Made by a program: the position numbers and the translations under genes
NCBI RefSeq assembly: GCF_000379825.1
Contig: NZ_KB903838.1
Coordinates: 187,046-251,045 of the forward strand
Source of the DNA: Longispora albida DSM 44784
GTDB taxonomy: Bacteria > Actinomycetota > Actinomycetes > Mycobacteriales > Micromonosporaceae
Length of the DNA stretch: 64,000 nt
Reading direction: 5' to 3'
The notes under the pieces: generated by a model
Databases searched by the model: none
What the model saw: only the letters and a program-made list of their open reading frames with translations
What the model was told of the DNA's origin: nothing
Part shown: positions 54,101-62,200 of the stretch, piece after piece
How the letters are laid out: each line of letters starts with the position of its first letter
Numbering within the stretch: position 1 is the stretch's first letter

Positions 54101-55047
54101 CGCAGCCCCCGCCCGGTCAGGCCGATGAAGACATCCTCCAGGCTGGACCGGCCGACCTGCACCCCTGCCAGGGCGGCACCGCGCGCGGCGACCAGCTCCG
54201 CCACGGGGGAGAGCACGCCGGGGGCCTCCGTCTTCAGGTACAGGCGGAACTGGTTGTTCTTGATTTTCGTACTGCTCTCCACTCCCGGGACGGTGGCAAG
54301 CGCCTCGCACAGCTCCCCGTCCGGGCCCGTGACCGTGATGTCCAGAGTGGACTGGGCTGTGGTGGACCGGCCAAGCTCGGCCGGAGTGCCGAGTGCGAGC
54401 AGCTTCCCGTGATCGACGATGCCCACCCGGTCGGACATCTCCTCCGCCTCCGCCATGTCGTGCGTCGTGAGCACGACCGTGAGGCCGCGGCCGCGCAGCT
54501 GCCTGACCCGCTCCCAGAGAAAGAGCCGGGACTGCGGGTCGAGCCCGGCGGTCGGCTCGTCAAGGAAAAGTATCCGGGGCTCGTGCATGAGCGCTCGGGC
54601 GATCATCACCCGCTGGGCCATGCCGCCGGAGAACTGGTCGAGCTTGCCATCCGCCCTGGCCTCCAGGCCGAACTCGTCCAGCAGGCGCGCCGCCCGCTCC
54701 TTGCGCACCGCCCTCGGCACGCCGTGGTAGGCGGCGTGGAAGAGCAGGTTCTGCCTCGGAGTGAGTGAGCGGTCCAGGTTGCCCAGCTGCGGTACGACGG
54801 CGAGAAGCTGCCGTGCCCTGGCCGGTTCGGCGACCACGTCGACTCCCGCGACCCGCACGCTGCCAGCAGTGGGCCGGACCCGGGTGGTCAGCACGCCGAT
54901 CGTGGTGGACTTACCCGCGCCGTTGGGCCCCAGCAGTCCGAAGATCTCACCCGGGCTGACCTCGAAGGACAGCCCCGCCACGGCATCGGCGTCCTGTCTC
55001 GGATAGCGTTTGACCAGATCTGTGACGATCACCGTCGATTCCCCCAT
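54097..55047 (-). CDS. DrrA-type ABC transporter ATP-binding protein
   Basis: A 316-residue ATPase. Walker A LLGPNGAGKST (about 37-47), signature FSGGMAQRVMIARAL, Walker B ILFLDEPTAGLDP and H-loop TTHDM are intact; the extra C-terminal domain (about 225-316) is that of DrrA-like drug/antibiotic exporters. ATG 55047 stands 6 bases after TACGCT on the minus strand, so the message is probably leaderless. It pairs with the ABC-2 permease that overlaps its stop. Role: antibiotic export or self-resistance. Confidence 0.93.
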   Translation of the reverse strand: MGESTVIVTDLVKRYPRQDADAVAGLSFEVSPGEIFGLLGPNGAGKSTTIGVLTTRVRPTAGSVRVAGVDVVAEPARARQLLAVVPQLGNLDRSLTPRQNLLFHAAYHGVPRAVRKERAARLLDEFGLEARADGKLDQFSGGMAQRVMIARALMHEPRILFLDEPTAGLDPQSRLFLWERVRQLRGRGLTVVLTTHDMAEAEEMSDRVGIVDHGKLLALGTPAELGRSTTAQSTLDITVTGPDGELCEALATVPGVESSTKIKNNQFRLYLKTEAPGVLSPVAELVAARGAALAGVQVGRSSLEDVFIGLTGRGLR

Positions 55048-55257
55048 CGGGCGAGCGTAGCCCGTGGACGTATGACGTTCCACCCCGGACAGACGGAGCC
55101 GTCCTCGTGCCGGGCGGCGGTGTGCCCGGCCCGTACCACCTCGGCTCGCCGGTCCTGGAGCGCGGTGAGGACCCGCCCTGGTGATCCACGCACGTCCATG
55201 CGACAGTCGCACCAGCCCTTGTGCCGCTACGGTCCGGTGTCGCGAGAGGAGAGCTAC

Positions 55258-56127
55258 ATGTCGGCTGGCGCCTATCTGGTGGCCTACCTGGCGTACTCGG
55301 TTCTGATGAGTGCCTGCCTGGTCATGGCCCTGCTCTACTCGGCGACCGGTGCCCAGGCTTTCAGTCATCGCGTGTACACGGCCCTGACCACCAGGATCGA
55401 CGAGCTGAACTCCGGTCAGGCCGGCCGTGCCCACGCGGCAGGCGGATCCCTGCTGGTCACCGTCCTCCTGCGGTGGGGGCCGCGCCGGGGCGACCTTCTG
55501 TGGGCACGCGGGGTGCACAACCGCGCCGGACGCACGGCCGACCTCGCCGAGCGGGAGATGGGCTACAGGTCGCTGCTCCTGGCCAACGCCGACGACGACC
55601 CGCGGACGAAACGTCTGAGGCTCGCGCTGCAAGAGGGGGACGTCGCGAAGGGGGCCGAGGGTCGCGGCGCGAGGTACGCCGTCGATCTGGAGGCGCGCAT
55701 CCACACAGCAGGTTCCTACCCGGAACTGCGCTGGTTGCAGTGGAAGAGCCGGTGGGTCCGGCTCCAGTTGCTGGCGGAGGCGGTACGCGCGCCCGACATG
55801 AAGGCCCGCTGGATTCCTTTCAGCTCCCGGTTCCTCGACTACCTTGGCCGTGGCGGCGCCTGTGGGCTCGTCGTCGCGTCGGCCATCGGCGGAAGCCGCG
55901 TGGACATGAACGGGTGGTCGGCCTGGATCAGCTACGTCAGCGTCGTGGGCGGGGCGATCGGCTCGGTCTGCTTCTGCCTCGTCTCGATCCGCGACATCGC
56001 CAGCGCTGGCATCCTGCCGGACAACGCCTTCAACCGCTGGGTGGGCCGGTACCCGTTAGTGGCCGCGGTGCTGTTCCCGGCCGCCGTCGCGCTGCTCCTC
56101 GCCTTCGTGAAGAACTTCGAGCGCTAG
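55258..56127 (+). CDS. Hypothetical membrane protein (289 aa)
   Basis: One N-terminal membrane helix (about 5-28), a soluble helical region (about 45-185) with alternating basic and acidic residues, then three helices (about 198-215, 222-245 and 262-283). ATG 55258 has GAGAGGAG upstream. The overall form resembles uncharacterised actinobacterial DUF4239/Pycsar-like effectors only loosely; I do not assign a family. A hairpin follows. Confidence 0.7.
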   Translation: MSAGAYLVAYLAYSVLMSACLVMALLYSATGAQAFSHRVYTALTTRIDELNSGQAGRAHAAGGSLLVTVLLRWGPRRGDLLWARGVHNRAGRTADLAEREMGYRSLLLANADDDPRTKRLRLALQEGDVAKGAEGRGARYAVDLEARIHTAGSYPELRWLQWKSRWVRLQLLAEAVRAPDMKARWIPFSSRFLDYLGRGGACGLVVASAIGGSRVDMNGWSAWISYVSVVGGAIGSVCFCLVSIRDIASAGILPDNAFNRWVGRYPLVAAVLFPAAVALLLAFVKNFER

Positions 56128-56205
56128 TGCGCCCGTTTTCCCCGTCCGGGCAGCTCTCTGAATGGATGTGGTGCGACCCCGGCCGTTGCTAGCCACGTTC
56201 AACCA

Positions 56206-56240
56206 GCCCGGAAATCGTTATACCGTAAGGATTTCCGGGC
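56206..56240 (+). terminator. Hairpin downstream of the membrane protein gene
   Basis: GCCCGGAAATC (56206-56216) and GATTTCCGGGC (56230-56240) form a perfect 11-bp stem with a 13-base loop, 79 bases after the stop codon. Confidence 0.65.
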
Positions 56241-56322
56241 CCGGCAGGCCGTGGACTTCATGCCGGTCTTCGCGGTGAGCCGGACCCCGAAATGAGTACC
56301 GAAGGGCCCCGGCGCGAAAGCT

Positions 56323-56983
56323 CTAACGGCCGGTGAGTGGCTGTTCGATGTCCGGTCCTCCGGTGTGCGGATGGGGGACGTAGCCGGGTTGCGGGCTGGG
56401 TAGCGCCGCGACGCAGTCCGCCGAGCAGGCGTTCACGAGAAGTGGCAGCACGTCGGTGCCTATCCGGTAGGAGATCCACACCTGCTGGACCTGCGCACCG
56501 GCCGGCCCTGAGCAGACGCTGCACTCGCGGATGGTCTCGGCGCCCCAGACGCCGGGGTCAAGCGCTGTTCTGCTGTCGGTGACAGCCGGCAATAGCGGAA
56601 ACTGCGGCCGGTACTTGTAGTTGCCGTAGATTGCCCGAGTGCTCACCCGGCTGCTGTTGAGCTTCGGGCAGCGGGAGTCCCAGGTGCGTGACTGCGGTGA
56701 GTTTCGCGATCGTCGGAGGCAGAGTGATCACCTCCTTGCGCTCGGCGGCGCTGAATCCTGCGAAAGGGGTGAACTCCGTGCGCCCGTCTGCGGCTGTTTC
56801 CTCGATCAGGTCAAGAAGCCGCAGCCAGCCAGCTGCCTGGGTGTTCTGCTGGTCCGGGTGGAAGCAGACCTTCCGTTGCCGGGTACGGTCCGGAGGGTGC
56901 AGGCACCGGCAGGGATCCCAGGGCGACCCGGCCGGCCTCTCGGCCGGCTGTGGTAACCGTGGCGTGTTCTCATCCTTCGGCAT
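56323..56983 (-). pseudogene. Leucine-rich-repeat protein gene with internal deletion
   Basis: The first frame starts at 56983 and reads RQRKVCFHPDQQNTQAAGWL RLLDLIEETAADG, then VITLPPTIAKLTAVTHLGL, the entry to an LRR. The expected next repeats are missing; coding sense continues in another frame as SRCPKLNSSRVSTRAIYGNY KYRPQFPLLP, then QVWISYRIGTDVLPLLVNAC and PHPHTGGPDIEQP to the stop at 56323. This C-terminal frame contains two cysteine pairs. A deletion of about 30 or more codons has therefore joined the two parts out of frame. No intact protein is expected. Confidence 0.75.
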
Positions 56984-57134
56984 CCCGGGAGCCTATCGAG
57001 CGCGAGGTCCTGGACATCCAACGCGACTCGTTGCCAGGACCCGTCCGTATCCAGTTGTGGGAGTACACGGGCATCGCTGGGCGTGGAGGTGAGGCATGAT
57101 CGTCGGTGGTCAGGATCGTTGTGCTGGAGGGGTC

Positions 57135-57917
57135 ATGAGTCTGTTCGATGGCACGGCCGACTTCTATCAGCGGTTCCGCTCAGGCGTCCCGGAGGAACTG
57201 GCCGCGATCCTGGACGCGGCGGCGGCTCCGGGCGAGCCTCGCCGGCTGCTGGACCTGGGCACGGGTACCGGGCTCGTGGTGGATGCGATGGCCGGCCGGT
57301 TCGATGAGATCATCGCCGTGGACCCCGATCCGCGCCTGCTGGCGGTCGCCGAGGCCACGGCGCGTCCGGCGATGCGGGCCGGTACGTCGCTGACGTTCAC
57401 ATGCGCCACGGCCGAGGAGTTCCGGCCGCCGGCCGGCTGGCAGGCGGACCTGGTCACGATCTGCCGGGCGTTCCACTGGATGGACCAGCCCGCTGTCCTC
57501 GACGTCCTCAGTACCTGCGTCGCCCCGGACGGCGCCGTGGCCATCGCCGGCGATCGGAGCCTGTGGAGGTCGGCGACCCCGTGGAAGGTAGCCATCCGCG
57601 AGGTGGTGCAGGATTTCCCCGGGCCCGCCCGGCGCGCTGGCAACGGGGTGTTCAGCAGCCCCGACCGGCCCTACCTCGACATCCTCGCCGAGTCGGCGTT
57701 CAGCGTCGTCGAGGAGATGACCGTGCCGGTACGGCGCACCCGCACCACCGGCAACATCGTCGGCTACCTGCACTCCACCAGCTACGCCGCCCCGCACCTG
57801 TTCGGTGACCGCCTCGCCGAATTCGACCAGGCGGTCACCGACCGGCTCTCGGAACTCAGCCCAGACGGCAACTTCGTCGACGAGAACGAGTACTACGTCC
57901 TCATCGCCCGCCGCTGA
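57135..57917 (+). CDS. Class I SAM-dependent methyltransferase
   Basis: A 260-residue enzyme: motif I LLDLGTGTGLV (about 37-47), the acidic end of beta-2 in IIAVDPDPRLL, and motif IV-like DLVTICRAFHWMDQP follow the class I fold of the UbiE/Coq5-like group. The start MSLFDGTADFYQRFR at ATG 57135 is typical of the family and has GAGGGG close upstream; ATG 57096, with GGAGG, would add 13 residues. Substrate unknown. Confidence 0.9.
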   Translation: MSLFDGTADFYQRFRSGVPEELAAILDAAAAPGEPRRLLDLGTGTGLVVDAMAGRFDEIIAVDPDPRLLAVAEATARPAMRAGTSLTFTCATAEEFRPPAGWQADLVTICRAFHWMDQPAVLDVLSTCVAPDGAVAIAGDRSLWRSATPWKVAIREVVQDFPGPARRAGNGVFSSPDRPYLDILAESAFSVVEEMTVPVRRTRTTGNIVGYLHSTSYAAPHLFGDRLAEFDQAVTDRLSELSPDGNFVDENEYYVLIARR

Positions 57918-57959
57918 CCTGGCGGCCACTGCGGCCACCGGAGAATGGGTGCGGGCCTG

Positions 57960-58220
57960 CTAGCCGAGGGGTGCGAGGGCGGCGGTTCCTGCCGGTTCGA
58001 TGCCCTCTGCGAGGTTCGGCGTAGCCGCGCGCCGCGCCAGGCGAAGTGCACGCATGCGCCGGGCGACCCGGTCTCGCGCGGCCTGCCGCCACGAAGCCCA
58101 GCGCTCCAGCAACTCGCTCGGCGCACGGTGGGACGCGACCATCCGCAGCGACGAGGGAATGTCATCCGCCAGCACAGCGGGCTGCTCGAAGGCGTACATC
58201 TCGGTTGTCTGCGCACTCAT
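57960..58220 (-). CDS. Small helical protein (86 aa)
   Basis: ATG 58220 follows GAGGGGG by about 8 bases. The sequence begins MSAQTTEMYAFEQPAVLADD and continues as a basic amphipathic helix rich in Arg and Ala (ASWRQAARDRVARRMRALRL). No family recognised. The frame is open further upstream without coding character. Confidence 0.55.
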   Translation of the reverse strand: MSAQTTEMYAFEQPAVLADDIPSSLRMVASHRAPSELLERWASWRQAARDRVARRMRALRLARRAATPNLAEGIEPAGTAALAPLG

Positions 58221-58422
58221 GGTCTTGTCCCCCTCAAACCGCGCATTCAGGAAGCTGATGCCACGCAAACTATCGAGAGAGGTCACCCTGTGGCATCCAC
58301 ACTGGGGTGGAACTCCATCTATAACCAGGGGTGGAGAACAGCCTGCTGACGTGCCGTTGACAACAATCGACAGCGTCAATATCGTTGGCCATCAATATTG
58401 TCGACTGGGTGGAGAATATCCG

Positions 58423-58668
58423 ATGTTCAAACGCCCAATGGCCGTTGCGTTGCTGGCAGTCACGACCGCATTGTTCGCTGCGCCCGCCCAGGCGGCGCCG
58501 GTTGACCCGCAAGGGCTTGTTGTTGTCGAAACCAAGTTCTACAGCGATGCGACCTACACGGTTCAGGTTGGTTACAAGCTGCTCGATCAGTGCAGCGGGG
58601 ATGTCGAGACCTGGGGAGTGTCGACGGTCTACAAAACGCAGACCCGGACGTCCTGCACTCCACACTAG
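58423..58668 (+). CDS. DUF6289-like small secreted protein
   Basis: An 81-residue exported peptide. A Sec signal peptide (MFKRPMAVALLAVTTALFAA, cleavage at AQA near residue 24) precedes a mature part with FYSDATYTVQVGYKLLDQCS and WGVSTVYKTQT...SC, the layout of DUF6289: YxSD, a Cys, a Gly-rich turn, T.Y and a second Cys. Two cysteines could form one disulfide. Function of the family is unknown. ATG 58423 has GGAG upstream. Confidence 0.75.
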   Translation: MFKRPMAVALLAVTTALFAAPAQAAPVDPQGLVVVETKFYSDATYTVQVGYKLLDQCSGDVETWGVSTVYKTQTRTSCTPH

Positions 58669-58689
58669 ATCGCTCTATTGAACGCATCG

Positions 58690-58858
58690 GGGACCCCGTC
58701 AAGAGGTGCCCGATGCGTGTCCTGGGCAGGTTCCTGCTCGGCACGGGGGAGCGGATCCTGGTCGAGGCCAGTCCCCGTGACCGGATCTGGAGCGGGGCCG
58801 CAACCTTCTCGGCTTCGCGCTCACGGCAGCACGATCCCAGCTCCGGCCATCGGCTTGA
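58690..58858 (+). pseudogene. 3' remnant of a NADAR-domain gene
   Basis: Within a 540-base stretch lacking an intact gene, one frame reads VLGRFLLGTGERILVEASPR DRIW, and another resumes with RGRNLLGFALTAARSQLRPS A and a stop at 58856-58858. These two pieces are consecutive parts of the NADAR/YbiA (ADP-ribose or riboflavin-intermediate glycosidase) C-terminus, lacking the ~16-18 residues after IWG. The 5' two thirds are absent. The rest of the stretch to 59211 shows no gene or structure that I can support. Confidence 0.65.
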
Positions 58859-59211
58859 AGCGCGCGCTGGCTGGGGACGGCCGGCGGCGTTCCGGGTACA
58901 CGATGGGCGTGTGATCTGGGATTGAACTAGGTCGATGGAATGAATGATCCGGGATCATGGCGATGGTCCGGTTGGATATCGATTCCAGTGATAGGGGGCA
59001 TCTGTCCAATGTGCGCCGGAGGGCGTTGACAGCCTGTCGTCTGGCGGAGATGCTGTGCACCGTCTTTGGTGTTAGTCGAGCGGGGGCTCCATGACGACAA
59101 GGCTGGCTTTGCCATGCCCCGATCTGCATGAGGCACGGTCTTTCCTGTACTGATCCCCGCTTGCGTGAACGCCACCCCTCCACCCAAGCGGTCAGGTCAG
59201 AAAGGTCTTCT

Positions 59212-62200
59212 GTGTCCAGAAGTCTATCCAGACGCCCTCATCTTCCATCCCTCCGGAAAGTCCTCACCCTCACCCTGGGCGCCGCCCTGGTCGTGACCCT
59301 GCCGGGCGCCCCTCCGGCGCTGGCGGCCGTGGTCGACGCCAAGCCAGCCCAGGCCCAGAAGGAAAAGCCGGTCAGCGGCAGTGGCAGGGCCGGTGCCACC
59401 CCCGAGGCAGTGCCTGGCAAACCGTTCCAGGGTGCCGCGCCGGTCTGGCCGGCTCCGGGCGTTGCCGAGGTCAACTTCTCTGCCGACGGTACCCAGACGG
59501 CTGGCGCCGCACGGAGCAACACCAAGGCCGGCGCCCTGCCCGTCTGGGTGAGCCCCGTCCGGCAGCCAGCCGGAGTCAAGGCAGCCGGGGCCGACGCGGT
59601 GGCAGCCCCGTCAGCCACCGGAGCCCGCGTCGAGGTACTCGACAGGTCCCTGGCCCTCAAGGCCGGCGTGGACGGCCTGTTCCTCCGGGTCAGCGCGCCG
59701 GAAGCCCCGGTGAACGCAGCCTCTGCGGACGGGTTCCGCACCGCGGCCCCGGCCAGCACCGGCCCGGTCAGGGTCGACGTCGACTACTCGAAGTTCCGCT
59801 GGGCGTACGGCGGCGACTGGGCTGCCCGGCTCAAGCTGGTGAAGCTGCCGGAATGCGCGCTCACCACCCCGGGCAAGCCCGAGTGCCGTGGCACGGAGCT
59901 CCCGTCGAAGAACAACACCCGCGACGGCAAGGTCACCGTCGAGCTGCCCTCGGCCTCGACGGCGAAGTCGGCCAAGGGTGTCCAGGCCGCCAGCGCCTCG
60001 GGCAGCGGCGGCACGCTGATGGCGTTGTCCGCTGCGCCTTCCGGCGCGTCGGGTGACTTCTCGGCGACATCGCTGACGCCGTCGGCCACCTGGTCGGGTG
60101 GCAGCAACTCGGGTGACTTCTCGTGGAGTTATCCGCTGCGTTCGCCGCCAGCGCTGGGCGGGCCCGCTCCGTCGGTCTCGATCGGGTACTCCTCGGCGAG
60201 CGTCGACGGGCGGATGGCCGCCTCGAACAACCAGCCGTCGTGGCTGGGCGAGGGCTGGGACTGGGACCCGGGTTCGATCGAGCGCAAGTACCAGGCGTGC
60301 TCGGAGGACATGACCAACAGCAACAACAACACCGAGAAGACCGGCGACCAGTGCTGGGCGACCGACAACGCGACGATGTCGATGTCGGGCCACGCCGGCG
60401 AGCTGATCAAGGACCCGAACAACGCGAACCGGTGGCACCTGCGCAACGACGACGGCACGTTCGTCGAGCGCCGGACCGGCTCCGGCAACGGGGCGCTGAA
60501 CGGCGAGTACTGGGTCGCGACGACCACGGACGGCGTGCAGTACTGGTTCGGCAAGTCCGCCCAGTCGACGCTGACCGTGCCGGTGGCTGGCAACAACCCG
60601 GGTGAGCCGTGCCGGCAGGCCACGTTCGCCGCGTCGTTCTGCACGCAGGCCTACCGGTGGAACCTGGAGTACGTTGTCGACCTCAACGGCAACACGATGA
60701 CGTACTTCTACGGCAAGGAAACCGGCAAGTACGCGAAGAACCTGAAGACGGACCAGGACCCGGTCACCTATGACCGCAGCTCCTATGTGGACCGGATCGA
60801 GTACGGTACCCGCACGGATGTGGCGGGTGTGCCGTTCACGGTGAAGTTCGACGTCGCCGACCGGTGCGTCACCGCGGCCTGCGGTACGCACGACGCCACG
60901 AACTGGCCCGACACTCCGTGGGACCAGGACTGCACGGGCAAGCCGTGCAACAACGTCGCCCCGAGCTTCTGGTCGACCAAGCGTCTCGCGAAGGTCACCA
61001 CCAAGGTCGGCGCGAACGCTGTCGAGGAATGGACCTTCACCCACTCCTTCGAGGACCCGGGCGACGGTACGCGAGCCGGGCTGTGGCTGAAGAAGATCGG
61101 GCACAGGGGCCTGGCAGGCGGCCAGACCACCACCCTGCCCGACGTGACCTTCGCCGGCATCCAGCTCAGCAACCGCGTCGACACCATCGACCACTCCCCG
61201 GCGATGAACTGGTGGCGGGTCAAGACCGTCAGCAACGAGTCCGGCGGCAAGCTCGACGTCACCTACTCCGCCCAGGAGTGCGTGGCGAGCAGCAACGTGC
61301 CCGACGTCAGCAACCTGCACCTCAACACCAAGCGCTGCTACCCGGTCAAGTGGACCCCGCCGGGCCACACCACCCCGGTCACGGACTTCTTCCACAAGTA
61401 CCTGGTGACCGACGTCGTCGAGTCCGACCTGGTCGGCGGCGCCACCGCCGTCCGCACGCACTACGACTACCCGGGCACTCCGGCCTGGCACTACTCCGAC
61501 GACGACGGCATGGTGAAGGCGGAGAACAAGACCTGGTCGGTGTGGCGGGGCTACGGCGCTGTCCAGACCACGAAGGGCGAGGGCGCCGAGCGCACGTTCA
61601 CCGAGACCCGCTTCTTCCGCGGCATGCACGGTGACAAGTACGGCGCCGGCACCCGCACCGAGGTCATGCCTGCCATCGCCACCGGCGGCATCCCGGCGAT
61701 CAACGACGAGGACGTGTACGCGGGCATGACCCGTGAGGCGATCGTCTACAACGGGCCGGGCGGCGCCGAGGTCTCGGCAGAGGTCTCGGTTCCGTGGCAT
61801 TCGGGCGAGACCGCCACCCGCACCCTGAACGGCATCACCGTCAAGGCCCGGTTCACGAACCCGGCCGCCGAGAAGCACACCCGGATCGCGCTCGACGGCG
61901 GCCGGGCTCCCCGGACGACGAGCACCGCCACCACCTTCGAGGGCACGTACGGCACCCCGACCGAGGTCGAGGACCGTGGCACCCCGGCGGCCGGCGACGA
62001 GCAGTGCACCCTGACCGACTACGCCCGTAACACGGGTGCGGCCTGGCTGACCGGCGCGGTGAAGCGCACCCGGTCGTTCGCCGTGGACTGCACGAAGGCC
62101 AAGGCTGGCACCGGCCTGACCGACGCCGACGTGCTGACCGACGAGCTGACCTCCTACGACGGTCTCGCTCACGGCACGGCGCCGACGCGGGGCCAGGTCA

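Noticed and set aside
58821-59183. 120-codon minus-strand frame suggestive of a transposase fragment
   Set aside because: Some helix-rich sequence, but no DDE/HTH motif, inverted repeats or target duplication; overlaps the NADAR scar.
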